Assembly (NCBI GenBank): GCA_963836005.1
Contig: CAWIHS010000006.1
Span: forward strand, 186,001-250,000
Reading direction: 5' to 3'
Length of the DNA: 64,000 bases
DNA from: CAWIHS01 sp963836005
Lineage (GTDB): Bacteria; Pseudomonadota; Gammaproteobacteria; GRL18
Shown here in pieces: positions 1 through 8,142 of this stretch; the first letter of the stretch is position 1; each line of letters begins with the position of its first letter. Both the position numbers and the translations under genes were made by a program. The notes under the pieces were generated by a model that ran no database searches, was not told the origin of the DNA, and was given only the letters and a program-made list of their open reading frames with translations.

Positions 1-243
1 GTTTTTCAGTAGCGAACCGAACTGCCAGCCATCCTTTAAATGTTCTAATAATGACTGCGATTTAAATTGCGTAAGTACGTAGATTGAGCATATACCTGAA
101 TTCACCAGATTACTCAGGACAAAATCAATTATCCTGTATTTACCACCGAACGGAACAGCAGGTTTTGCCCTGTCTTTAGTGAGTGGATAGAGCCTTCTAC
201 CTTTGCCGCCAGCCATAATTATAGCTAATACACTTTTCTTCAT
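1..243 (-). CDS. glgC: Glucose-1-phosphate adenylyltransferase, N-terminal part (runs off the window)
   Basis: The first 81 codons are present; the rest lies beyond the left edge. The enzyme makes ADP-glucose from glucose-1-phosphate and ATP, the committed step of bacterial glycogen synthesis in the cytoplasm. The translated start MKKSVLAIIMAGGKGRRLYP holds the nucleotidyltransferase loop (AGGKGRRL, residues 11-18), followed by the family-typical LTKDRAKPAVPFGGKYRIID and FVLSNLVNSG stretches. The ATG at 243 is preceded by AGGAG eight bases upstream, which supports this start. The upstream 290 bases hold no gene, so it is probably transcribed from its own promoter there. The family assignment is secure; only the length cannot be judged. 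Confidence 0.93.
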   Translation of the reverse strand, partial: MKKSVLAIIMAGGKGRRLYPLTKDRAKPAVPFGGKYRIIDFVLSNLVNSGICSIYVLTQFKSQSLLEHLKDGWQFGSLLKN

Positions 244-531
244 GATAGCTCCTAAATTAAACGTTCTCTGATAATCCTTGATCGTGGAAAGTGTAAAAAT
301 ATGACACCATTAGTATTATCAGGCAGTCAATCCCCATAACAATACCGGCAGTGTCCTGCATTTCATATTCAAACAAGTTTTTCTAAATTTTTTTACCTCT
401 TTTTTATTTCAGGGATCTGTACTGTCATAATTTTGATAAGTAATCCAGCTTACCTTCCTGGAAGTTTGCTTCATCAGGCAAGAGCTCGTTCCAGCTCGGC
501 AAATGTATTCGCCCAGGGAGAAACTTCAATC

Positions 532-845
532 TAAGGATAGGAAATTTAATGACACTGTTCAATCTATAAATCGAGAATTGTGACATTTTGGTATTTTCCT
601 AAAATGACTACTTTTGATAAACCAGATGAATGATGACAGAAAATCCCGAAAAGGTGAGCAAAAGACTGAAATGTTCTGTTTTGGTTGAATTACCCTGATT
701 TTGGGCGACAAAGCACCTACTCGCAAATTTTGAATTTTGAAGTATAGACAGAAAATCGATGTTGTTTGTTCTTTGTTCTCACCAGAAAACACATTGATTC
801 GGGAATAGACTGCTCATGCTCAATGTCTGCAGTAGGCCAGTGAAC
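532..845 (-). mobile_element. IS91-like element, 3' terminal remnant (copy A)
   Basis: Read on the minus strand, this contains the last codons of an IS91-like transposase (an NQCVFW-like end, out of frame with what precedes it) and about 240 bases of non-coding 3' end finishing in CCTATCCTT. The same 3' tail recurs at 19418, 20994, 29926 and 36560-36777. The transposase body is absent, so the copy is dead. A short open frame inside it is not a gene. IS91-type elements move by rolling-circle transposition and often leave end fragments. Confidence 0.6.
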
Positions 846-999
846 TGCCACTCAGAGAATTTTTCCCAACTGACCGGAGTGGGCACATAGCGACCATATT
901 GAGAACTCTGAACACTGGATATTATGTTACTTTTGTAATGTCTGCTTTTTGCTCTGGATAATCTTCAGGGAAGAATCTGAAAATAGCTGCTATATGCCG

Positions 1000-1155
1000 A
1001 GGCTGTGTGAAAACTCCACAGTGAAAAAATAGATCTGCTTTCACGTAAATATTATAGATATTCGTTACTGATACTTTCTTAATATTTACGCTATAGCTCT
1101 TTTTTTAATGAAATTTTAACCATGTGCAGATTTATATTTAGTTTTCACACAGGCT
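1000..1155. repeat. Inverted-repeat element, family 1 copy a (MITE-like)
   Basis: A 156 bp non-coding stretch is bounded by near-perfect 15 bp inverted repeats, AGGCTGTGTGAAAAC on the left and the complement of AGCCTGTGTGAAAAC on the right. The same ends bound a different interior at 8316-8482. The interior has its own imperfect dyad (CGTAAATATTA / TAATATTTACG). There is no open frame. This is the form expected of a non-autonomous element mobilised in trans; no obvious target duplication is visible here. Confidence 0.6.
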
Positions 1156-1205
1156 CTGCCCTTTGCTGCTATTCAAAACAAATAAGATTGATTCTCAACT
1201 AAATA

Positions 1206-2358
1206 GCTGATCGAAAATGGTGCACACTTTACAATTTCTGTTGCTGTACTTGTGAGCCAGGAAATGGTGATACGTTATTCATAAAAAGTCGTACATCTTT
1301 CATTAGACTATTCATGGTTCCATGACGATGATTTCTGGTCACTGTATCATGTAACTGCTTCCACACTAACTCAATTCTATTGACCCATGGGTGGTAAACA
1401 GGCTGGAACAATAACTCAAATTTTCGATTATGTTCCAGGAAAGTTTTTGTGATTGCACTTTTGTGTATCACATAATTATCGGCAATCAATCGAATTGTTT
1501 TTGCCTGTCTATACCGCTTTCTGAGTTCAGCCATTAATCTCAAAAATATAAATGAATTTTTCTTTTCCCATTCAACCCAGACCACTTGGCCTGTGTTAAC
1601 ATTCAGTGCTTCGGTAAGATAGTTTTTCCTGTTTTGTCCTGGAGTGGGTATGCGTGTTTGTTTACCTTGCATTGACCAACAACTTCCTATTCTTGGGTTT
1701 AAATCAACATCGGCTTCATCGACATAAAATACAGGGTTTTCAGCATTTGCACTGGCTAATGCTTTATTTATCCGCTTCATTTTCTTAGCTTTTGCCTTAT
1801 CCTGAATGCACAGCGTTGGGCTCGCTCGATTCCATACAATCCCTAATTTTGGTAATAAACGCCTTATGGTCGAGGCGTGTATTTTGCTTTTAAATTCCTT
1901 GTTTATTTGACAGACTAACAACTCAGAACTCCAACGTGAAGCAAACCAGTCAAACTCCTTTGGTTCTAATTTCACCAGCTCTATCAAACGAAAACATATC
2001 TCTTCATTAATACTGTAAGCAGGTCTTCCTTTTTGTTCAGGTACTAAGCCTGACTCACCATATTCCTGAAATAATAACAGCCATTTATTGATACTATTTC
2101 TGCTTGCGCACAATATTTTCGCTGTACTGCTGAACGTATGTCCATCCTGAAGTAGCAAGATTGCTTTTGAACGTCTTCTGTAATCACCATCTTTATTAAA
2201 TTGAGCAATCTTTTTTAATCGTCGACGTACAGGTCGCGAAAGTTTCGTGATAATATTAGCCATCTTAAACCTTGTTGTTGAGTAAGTTTTTTTAGTCAAT
2301 TACTTTGATCAACAACATAGGTTTAAGTTCAATTAAATGCTCACCGTTTTGGAACAGC
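1206..2358 (-). mobile_element. Complete IS630-family insertion sequence
   Basis: The element is 1153 bp and flanked by TA dinucleotides (1204-1205 and 2359-2360), the target used by IS630/mariner elements. Terminal inverted repeats can be read as GCTGATCGAAAATGGTG on the left and the complement of GCTGTTCCAAAACGGTG on the right. It carries one intact transposase gene. The insertion site reads ACTAAA-TA-TTTAGT when the element is removed, a perfect palindrome. The right boundary falls inside the arsJ stop codon. Confidence 0.85.
1229..2299 (-). CDS. IS630-family transposase
   Basis: This 356-residue protein is full length for the family. The N-terminal third is a helix-turn-helix region (residues about 20-130) that would bind the element ends. 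The catalytic DDE triad is visible: D in YVDEADVDLNP (about 194), D in LIADNYVIH (about 274) and E in NRIELVWK (about 310). No frameshift or stop interrupts it, so the element may be active. The first few residues (MTKKTYSTTRFK) may lie ahead of the real start at MANIITKLSRP, residue 13. It is the only gene of its insertion sequence. Confidence 0.9.
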   Translation of the reverse strand: MTKKTYSTTRFKMANIITKLSRPVRRRLKKIAQFNKDGDYRRRSKAILLLQDGHTFSSTAKILCASRNSINKWLLLFQEYGESGLVPEQKGRPAYSINEEICFRLIELVKLEPKEFDWFASRWSSELLVCQINKEFKSKIHASTIRRLLPKLGIVWNRASPTLCIQDKAKAKKMKRINKALASANAENPVFYVDEADVDLNPRIGSCWSMQGKQTRIPTPGQNRKNYLTEALNVNTGQVVWVEWEKKNSFIFLRLMAELRKRYRQAKTIRLIADNYVIHKSAITKTFLEHNRKFELLFQPVYHPWVNRIELVWKQLHDTVTRNHRHGTMNSLMKDVRLFMNNVSPFPGSQVQQQKL

Positions 2359-3572
2359 TATTTAGTCAGGGATTTTGCTTTAATTTCAGGAAGTTTGAAT
2401 GACAGTAACGATGCGGCTAAAACAAAGGCTGTCGACAGCCAGAGACAACCTTCAAGCCCGTATACCTGATAAGACCAGCCAGAAAGTACCGTTCCTACCA
2501 GGCGTCCCCCGGCGTTAGCCATATAATAGAAACCAACACTCATCGCGACTTTGTCTTTGTCTGAATAAGCAAGGATAAGATAAGAATGAACTGCGGAATT
2601 AACTGCAAAGGCGATACCAAAAAGGATCAATCCGACAACCAACACCGTGTCGGCAGGCCAGCCCTGGTTAAGTCCCAGAGCAATACCTGCAGGGAATAGC
2701 GCCAGGATAAAGGCCCACAAACGGGCAGTACCTCCTCCTGGTCCCTGGCCATGATGACTTCGACGAATTAATTTTGGTGCACTGGCCTGAACAATACCAT
2801 AACCGATCACCCAGATGGCGAGAAATGTGCCTACATAAGTCAACGACCACCCCAACACATCATAAAGAAAGACCGGGAGGCCCACAACAAACCAGACATC
2901 TCTTGAGCCAAACAAAAAGAAACGAGCAGCAGACAGCCAGTTAATAGCGGCAACTTTGGAAAAAACCTGGGTGAATTTGGGCTTCGTTTTCATCTTGCCA
3001 ACACCCGAGGGTAACAAAACTATGGTTATCAGCATCACGATAAATAATACGCCTGCTAATGTAGCCATTGCACCACGAAAACCGATCCATTCTAGCAATG
3101 CCGCACCGACAAAAAAACCACCACCCTTTAACGCATTTTTTGAACCCGTTAATATGGCTACCCATTTGAACAGTTTGCTACTGTTATCGTCACTCACCAT
3201 CGTTTTAACCGAGGCTTTGGCAGACATCTTATTCAAATCTTTGGCTATGCCTGACATCGCCTGGGCCAACATAACATAAGGTACAGAAAGCCATGTATCA
3301 GGTACCGTGAGCGCTGCCAGTGCAACAATCTGCATCCCCATGCCAATCTGCATGGTGAGGTTAAGACCAATTCGTGCCCCCAGCCAACCGCCTACCAGAT
3401 TGGTGACTATGCCGAAAAATTCATAAAAGAGAAACAACATGGCCACCTCGAAGGGCGAATAGCCCAACATGTGGAAATAGAGTACCACCAGCATGCGGAT
3501 AGCGCCGTCGGTCACGGTAAATGCCCAGTAACCTGCAGTGACAACCAGATAGTTTCGTATTCCCTGTTCCAT
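2358..3572 (-). CDS. arsJ: ArsJ, major facilitator exporter of 1-arseno-3-phosphoglycerate
   Basis: A 404-residue major facilitator protein with about 11-12 hydrophobic segments and the ArsJ-typical start (NYLVVTAGYWAFTVTDGAIR, residues 7-26). In the known pathway GAPDH uses arsenate in place of phosphate to make unstable 1-arseno-3-phosphoglycerate, and ArsJ exports it across the inner membrane, giving arsenate resistance. The gene starts two bases after the GAPDH stop, so the two are translationally coupled, as expected for this pair. The stop codon TAG spans the junction with the IS630 element: its last base belongs to the insertion, and without it the frame would run about ten codons further. 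The transport domain is not affected. Confidence 0.92.
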   Translation of the reverse strand: MEQGIRNYLVVTAGYWAFTVTDGAIRMLVVLYFHMLGYSPFEVAMLFLFYEFFGIVTNLVGGWLGARIGLNLTMQIGMGMQIVALAALTVPDTWLSVPYVMLAQAMSGIAKDLNKMSAKASVKTMVSDDNSSKLFKWVAILTGSKNALKGGGFFVGAALLEWIGFRGAMATLAGVLFIVMLITIVLLPSGVGKMKTKPKFTQVFSKVAAINWLSAARFFLFGSRDVWFVVGLPVFLYDVLGWSLTYVGTFLAIWVIGYGIVQASAPKLIRRSHHGQGPGGGTARLWAFILALFPAGIALGLNQGWPADTVLVVGLILFGIAFAVNSAVHSYLILAYSDKDKVAMSVGFYYMANAGGRLVGTVLSGWSYQVYGLEGCLWLSTAFVLAASLLSFKLPEIKAKSLTK

Positions 3573-3574
3573 GT

Positions 3575-4576
3575 CTACAAGCCTTGTGCCACTTTTCTGG
3601 CCAGATCGAACATCCGGTTAACATAACCCCACTCGTTGTCATACCAGGCATAAATTTTAACCTGAGTACCATTGATAACCATGGTGGACAACGCATCAAT
3701 AATTGAAGAACGCGGGTCATTCAAATAATCGACTGAAACCAGGGGGCGTTCTTCATACCCGAGAATACCTTTTAGCTCACCTTCAGCCGCTTCTTTAAAG
3801 TATTCGTTAACCTCTTCTTCGGTTACGGGGCGAGCCGCTTCAAAAACAAAGTCGGTTAATGAGGCATTGAGCAGGGGTATACGTATCGCATGACCATTCA
3901 ATTTTCCGGTCAATTCTGGAAATATTTTGGTGATGGCTCTGGCTGAACCTGTCGATGTAGGAATTAAAGACTGTCCACAGGCACGAGCACGCCGAAGATC
4001 TTTATGACCTCTGTCAATAATAGTCTGCGTATTGGTAATATCATGGATTGTGGTCATGCTGCCATGATTGATACCAATTTTTTCGTGCATCACTTTTACT
4101 ATCGGAGCCAGGCAATTAGTTGTACAGGAGGCTGCAGTCAATAAATTATGTTTCTCTGGTTCATATAAATTATCGTTAATACCATATACAACGTTGAGGG
4201 CACCCTCGGTTGGAGCCGCCACAATAACTTTTTTTACCCCCTGATCAAAGTAAGTATTCAAAGAATCAGGTTTTTTATGATGTTTACCCGTTGCCTCGAT
4301 GACAATGTCACAATCGGACCAGTCAGTATCACCAAGCGCCGTATTCGATGAGTAGGCCAACGATTTACCATTAATAACAATATTTCCATCTACTGCGGTA
4401 GGTTCTTGATCCCACGTGCCATGCACTGAATCAAATTTAAGCAGATGTGCAGAACCTCTTGCATCCGTGGCAATCTCATTAATGCGCACAATTTCAAGCT
4501 CCGGTATGTTCCAGCCTGCTCGAAGACCTAGTCTACCCATACGGCCAAAGCCATTAATACCTATACCTACTGTCAT
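3575..4576 (-). CDS. ArsJ-associated glyceraldehyde-3-phosphate dehydrogenase
   Basis: The enzyme has 333 residues from the ATG at 4576, which follows AGGAG at a good distance; a longer upstream frame lacks such support and would add 29 residues unlike any GAPDH. The NAD fold begins at VGIGINGFGRMGRL (residues 3-16) and the catalytic cysteine is Cys151 in ASCTTNC, with the partner histidine in the following THIHDI-like stretch (TTIHDITNTQ). The substrate-binding TGSARA motif and the C-terminal WYDNEWGY are present. Placed directly before arsJ in an arsenic operon, its likely job is arsenate-dependent formation of 1-arseno-3-phosphoglycerate rather than glycolysis. Confidence 0.93.
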   Translation of the reverse strand: MTVGIGINGFGRMGRLGLRAGWNIPELEIVRINEIATDARGSAHLLKFDSVHGTWDQEPTAVDGNIVINGKSLAYSSNTALGDTDWSDCDIVIEATGKHHKKPDSLNTYFDQGVKKVIVAAPTEGALNVVYGINDNLYEPEKHNLLTAASCTTNCLAPIVKVMHEKIGINHGSMTTIHDITNTQTIIDRGHKDLRRARACGQSLIPTSTGSARAITKIFPELTGKLNGHAIRIPLLNASLTDFVFEAARPVTEEEVNEYFKEAAEGELKGILGYEERPLVSVDYLNDPRSSIIDALSTMVINGTQVKIYAWYDNEWGYVNRMFDLARKVAQGL

Positions 4577-4595
4577 GTTTCTATGCTCCTGTTTA

Positions 4596-4832
4596 TTAAT
4601 CTTTAAGCCATTGGCGAATGGTATCGGGATCTGCCAGATCACCAGCATGAACCACCTTGTCATTAATGACTACTCCAGGGGTAGACATCACTCTATAAGG
4701 CATGATTTCTGATATATCAGTGATCTTGTCGAGTTTAATATCGATGTTGGCTTGTTCTGCAGCAATTTTGATTAAATTCACCATGATTTAACAATTTTTG
4801 CATCCTGAACCTGGTACTTTAATTTCTTTCAT
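4596..4832 (-). pseudogene. Thioredoxin-fold (redox-active disulfide) protein broken by a nonsense codon
   Basis: The frame from the ATG at 4832 is 78 codons plus stop, the same length as the intact paralogue at 51583. It reads MKEIKVPGSGCKNC and then TAA, where the paralogue has GAA (Glu15); after the stop the reading frame continues unbroken to PDTIRQWLKD. A single G-to-T change therefore separates the CxxC redox motif from the rest. Re-initiation at a downstream ATG would give a 62-residue protein without the cysteines. Small thioredoxins of this type sit in arsenic operons with permeases. Because TAA does not encode selenocysteine, recoding is not a likely explanation. Confidence 0.8.
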
Positions 4833-5013
4833 AACCTTCAGATCTCTTCAAATTAGTTTCAAATAAGTCATTCAGTTCATTGTTTATTTTCATCTCAATT
4901 CTGTCAATATAGCCAAATTCTGAAATGTATTTTTCAATATTACCGTCAGAAGCAAAAGCTGGCAGAGTCATCACGTTTAACAAGAGTACTGTATACAATG
5001 TTTTCATTATCAA
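4819..5013 (-). CDS. Small exported protein of the arsenic operon, function unknown
   Basis: A 64-residue protein with a clear signal peptide (KTLYTVLLLNVMTLPAFA, cleavage expected near residue 21) and a short mature part of about 43 residues that is polar and without cysteines. It lies between the metallo-beta-lactamase fold gene and the broken thioredoxin and overlaps the thioredoxin start by 14 bases, so it looks translated as part of the operon. I do not recognise the family. It could also be the surviving front end of a longer periplasmic protein. Confidence 0.5.
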   Translation of the reverse strand: MIMKTLYTVLLLNVMTLPAFASDGNIEKYISEFGYIDRIEMKINNELNDLFETNLKRSEGYERN

Positions 5014-5063
5014 CGCTCAGGGGTTGTGTTTATTTTAAAAAATCAGTGATTAACCAATCCTGT

Positions 5064-5999
5064 TTATAACTGTTCAAATTCCAGATACGTTCGATTCATA
5101 TTGGTACGATGAATGGTTTCATAATGTTCAAGATGTTTGAATTGAGGCAAATCGTTATACTGTTCCATAACGTCCTGGATAGCTTCCATCTCCTGAGCTG
5201 CAGTACCAATTTTCTCGACCAGAAAATCATAATAGTCACCACAATCACGTTTCGCTTTTTTTATATCACTGATACCACCATGCCCAGGTACAATGAATTT
5301 TGGGTTGAGTGATATTAGTTCATGGAATGCTTTTTGACCATTGATAACACTTGACCAGGGAAGTACTGTAAAAATTCGATCGACATAAACCAGATCGCCT
5401 GTAAATACCACCGATTGTTCAGGTAACCAAACCCAGGTGTCGCCATGATAGTGGGCATTGGTATAATGTAATTCTAAACTCTGATCACCCAGGGTAATTG
5501 TATTGGTCTTTTCATTTAAAAGTCGGCTAGCGGGTTTGGCCCGGGTGCCTTCAAAACGCTGTTTAAGAAAACCAGACATCCTTGCCGTTTGCTCTTGTGC
5601 ATACTGTTGTTGTGTCTTTGCCGTTTTTTCCATAGCAATAATGTCAGCACCCTTAGAAGCAAAATAGTCATTACCCAACCAACGATGATCCTGACTGCCC
5701 GTATTGATCACCCATTTAACTGGCATATCGGTTACTTCAGCAATGGCTTTTTCAAGGCGTTCTGCACCAAGACGACTAGCACCAGAGTCAATTAATATCA
5801 CGCCTTGTTTGGTAACAATGAAACCAAGATTATTATTAAGTCCATCATTCGCCTCACTGCGTTGTCCTAACGGGCCAATAAAAGCATACACATTGTCAGT
5901 GACTTTTTCTGCTTTGGGTGTGTAGGCCAAAACATTGCCGCTATTGACAATAATGACCATTAAAATACTGGCTATAAAACTATTAAGATAAGATTTCAT
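5064..5999 (-). CDS. Exported metallo-beta-lactamase fold protein in an arsenic operon
   Basis: A 311-residue protein with an N-terminal signal peptide (residues 1-25, ending VLA) and a metallo-beta-lactamase fold. The usual HxHxDH metal motif is altered: after VINT the chain reads GSQDHRWLGN (residues 101-110), keeping only the Asp-His pair. Later ligands are conserved (His in NAHYHGD, Asp in TGDLVYVD, His in VPGHGG). Members with this variant exist, so it may be a subfamily trait, but it implies altered zinc binding. It lies 60 bases after acr3 and is probably co-transcribed. The substrate is unknown; a role in periplasmic thiol or arsenic chemistry is only inference from position. Confidence 0.75.
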   Translation of the reverse strand: MKSYLNSFIASILMVIIVNSGNVLAYTPKAEKVTDNVYAFIGPLGQRSEANDGLNNNLGFIVTKQGVILIDSGASRLGAERLEKAIAEVTDMPVKWVINTGSQDHRWLGNDYFASKGADIIAMEKTAKTQQQYAQEQTARMSGFLKQRFEGTRAKPASRLLNEKTNTITLGDQSLELHYTNAHYHGDTWVWLPEQSVVFTGDLVYVDRIFTVLPWSSVINGQKAFHELISLNPKFIVPGHGGISDIKKAKRDCGDYYDFLVEKIGTAAQEMEAIQDVMEQYNDLPQFKHLEHYETIHRTNMNRTYLEFEQL

Positions 6000-6058
6000 T
6001 GTTGTGCTCTTATAATTTGTTCGAAACTGATTTCGATAAGATGAGTAAACAGATATTT

Positions 6059-7144
6059 TTAAGAGTCTACTTGATTTTTTTCGTACCAGGGCTTAGTGGC
6101 ATTCACAATTTTGACCACTGACAACATCACTGGTACTTCAACCAGGACGCCAACCACCGTTGCCAGTGCAGCACCAGATTGAAACCCAAACAAACTAATG
6201 GCCGCAGCAACCGCAAGCTCAAAAAAATTACTGGCACCAATGAGTGCTGATGGCCCTGCCACACAGTGGGCGACTTTAAAATGGCGATTCAGCAAATATG
6301 CCAGGCCCGAATTAAAATACACTTGAATAAGAATAGGCACGGCGAGTAAGGCAATGATCATCGGTTGTGCCAATATTTGCTCACCCTGAAAACCAAACAA
6401 TAAGACAATGGTCAGCAATAAGGCCGATAACGAGAGCGGTTGAAGTCGTTTTAAAATACGCTCCAGCACTTTGTCAGGCTCAGTCTTAGAAAAAATTAGA
6501 TGTCGTATGAGTTGTGACACAATAACGGGTATCACGATATAGATTAGTACGGATAAAAATAATGTATCCCAGGGAACCGTAATGGCTGATATACCCAATA
6601 ACAATCCTACAATTGGGGCAAAGGCAAAAATCATAATGGTGTCATTAAGTGCAACCTGTGTGAGTGTAAAATGAGGTTCACCTTTAGTCAGATTACTCCA
6701 GACAAAGACCATTGCAGTACAGGGCGCCGCTGCCAGTAAAATTAAACCAGCAATATAACTATCATGTTGTTCTTGTGGCAACCATTCTGCAAAAAATACT
6801 CGTATAAATAACCAGCCTAATAAAGCCATTGAAAATGGTTTTACAGCCCAATTGATGAATAAGGTCACGCCTATCCCTTTCCAATGTTCTTTGACATGAT
6901 GAAGTGCCTTAAAATCAATTTTCAAAAGCATGGGAATAATCATTAGCCAGATGAGTAATGCGACGGGAAGATTGACCTTGGCAATTTCCAAACCGCCAAT
7001 CATTTGAAAGGAAGCAGGCAAAAAGTGTCCGAGTGTAATGCCTGTGACAATGCACAGAAAAACCCACACGGTTAGATAACGTTCAAAGAATCCCATGTCA
7101 GCACCTGAAACTTTTTTGGCAGAGACTTCGCATTGACTGCTCAT
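6059..7144 (-). CDS. acr3: Acr3-type arsenite efflux permease
   Basis: A 361-residue inner-membrane protein with about ten transmembrane segments, the normal length of Acr3. It exports arsenite using the proton motive force. The family motif with the essential cysteine is seen as LAAAPCTAMVFVWS, and the C-terminal half has the conserved GASNFFELAVAAAI segment with its glutamate. The annotated ATG has only a weak ribosome site; the next Met (MGFFERYL, residue 17) follows AGGTG and is an alternative start. It is the first structural gene after arsR, with a 38-base gap. Confidence 0.93.
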   Translation of the reverse strand: MSSQCEVSAKKVSGADMGFFERYLTVWVFLCIVTGITLGHFLPASFQMIGGLEIAKVNLPVALLIWLMIIPMLLKIDFKALHHVKEHWKGIGVTLFINWAVKPFSMALLGWLFIRVFFAEWLPQEQHDSYIAGLILLAAAPCTAMVFVWSNLTKGEPHFTLTQVALNDTIMIFAFAPIVGLLLGISAITVPWDTLFLSVLIYIVIPVIVSQLIRHLIFSKTEPDKVLERILKRLQPLSLSALLLTIVLLFGFQGEQILAQPMIIALLAVPILIQVYFNSGLAYLLNRHFKVAHCVAGPSALIGASNFFELAVAAAISLFGFQSGAALATVVGVLVEVPVMLSVVKIVNATKPWYEKNQVDS

Positions 7145-7182
7145 AAAAACTATCCAAAATTTAGGTTACTTCAAAAAAATCA

Positions 7183-7536
7183 TCATGCACAGCATGATGA
7201 GCCAGGACGATTGGGCATATCAGCTAAAATAATTAAATCATCACAAAAAGGACTTATCGTTTGATTAGCCTGTGATGTTGCATCAAGCACTGTGATTGCC
7301 CAATCGGGCAGCTCTGGATTAATACAATAATAAACCCACTGACCTGCACGACGGTCATTGACCAGTCCCGTTTTCCTTAGCAAGGCTAAGTGACGTGAAA
7401 TCAATGGTTGTGATAAATCCAGAGCATGCGTCAGTTCACACACACAGAGTTCACCTTCCAGTTGTAATAACATCAAACAACGCAGGCGTATTTCATTGGA
7501 CAGAGCCGAAAATAAGGTATTAGTATCAATATTCAT
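7183..7536 (-). CDS. arsR: ArsR-family arsenic-responsive repressor
   Basis: A 117-residue winged-helix regulator. It carries the ELCVCEL signature (Cys31 and Cys33, with Cys20 ahead) at the start of the recognition region, the classical arsenite site whose occupation releases the protein from DNA. The helix-turn-helix follows (LDLSQPLISRHLALLRKTGLV). A second Cys pair ends the chain (SSCCA). As first gene of the minus-strand operon it should repress itself, acr3 and the genes through arsJ, and possibly the divergent CopZ-like gene. Confidence 0.94.
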   Translation of the reverse strand: MNIDTNTLFSALSNEIRLRCLMLLQLEGELCVCELTHALDLSQPLISRHLALLRKTGLVNDRRAGQWVYYCINPELPDWAITVLDATSQANQTISPFCDDLIILADMPNRPGSSCCA

Positions 7537-7713
7537 AGCTTTAACATATGATATTTAACATATTACGTCAATGATATATGTCATTTTTCATATATAATTG
7601 ATAAGACATCATTTTTGTAATGAGTATTTTTTGTACGAAATACATTTGTGATAAACAAAATAAAGCGCATACTCATTATTTATCAGTTTGAACTTTTATA
7701 GGATAGTAGCAAG
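7537..7713. promoter_or_regulatory. Divergent promoter region between arsR and the CopZ-like gene, with a candidate ArsR operator
   Basis: This 177 bp AT-rich gap separates two divergent genes. It contains a perfect dyad AATGA-TATATG-TCATT at 7570-7585 within a longer run of ATATG/CATAT repeats (about 7546-7602), the style of sequence bound by ArsR proteins. Placement just ahead of arsR fits autoregulation. Exact -10 and -35 boxes are ambiguous because of the AT content. Confidence 0.5.
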
Positions 7714-8142
7714 ATGAGTGACTGTTGTTCTTCAAATACGGGTAAGAAGTCCCCGATGATTGATAAGAAAAGGTGTCCAATTAATAAACACACCTATAGG
7801 AGTGTTTCCGTCCAAACTGTCATTCATCATGTTGCTAAGCCATGGGGACTGGAAACTGAAGCTAGGATGTTTTATTTTTGTGATGCTCCTGATTGTAATG
7901 TCGTGTATTTCTCAAGTGATAACTCAGTCATATTACAAGACCAATTACGAACTGAGGTTGGCATTAAAGACAATTCTGATGATGCACTCATTTGTTATTG
8001 CTTCGGGATCACCCGTGAGGAAGCCCGAAGCCCCAAAATAAAAAATTACGTAGTGGATCAGACCAGAAAAAAATTATGCTCATGTGAAACCAGCAACCCC
8101 TCAGGAAAATGCTGCCTAAAAGATTTTCTAAAAAGCCTTTAA
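7714..8142 (+). CDS. Cysteine-rich CopZ-like iron-sulfur metallochaperone
   Basis: A 142-residue cytoplasmic protein with cysteine clusters at the start (DCC), in the middle (CDAPDCN, then ICYCFGIT) and near the end (CSCETSNPSGKCC). The second half resembles the BFD-like [2Fe-2S] part of CopZ-type chaperones, and the first half a zinc-binding domain of the same family. Such proteins are found beside arsenic and mercury operons. Divergent from arsR across a shared regulatory region, it is likely co-regulated. It lacks an obvious classical heavy-metal-associated domain, so copper transfer is not certain. Confidence 0.75.
   Translation: MSDCCSSNTGKKSPMIDKKRCPINKHTYRSVSVQTVIHHVAKPWGLETEARMFYFCDAPDCNVVYFSSDNSVILQDQLRTEVGIKDNSDDALICYCFGITREEARSPKIKNYVVDQTRKKLCSCETSNPSGKCCLKDFLKSL

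Noticed and set aside
559..792. 77-codon minus-strand open frame
   Set aside because: It lies in the non-coding tail shared by the IS91-like remnants; the other copies do not keep the frame.
4780..4832. Selenocysteine or other recoding after CKNC in the operon thioredoxin
   Set aside because: The codon is TAA, not TGA, and the paralogue has an ordinary Glu codon there.
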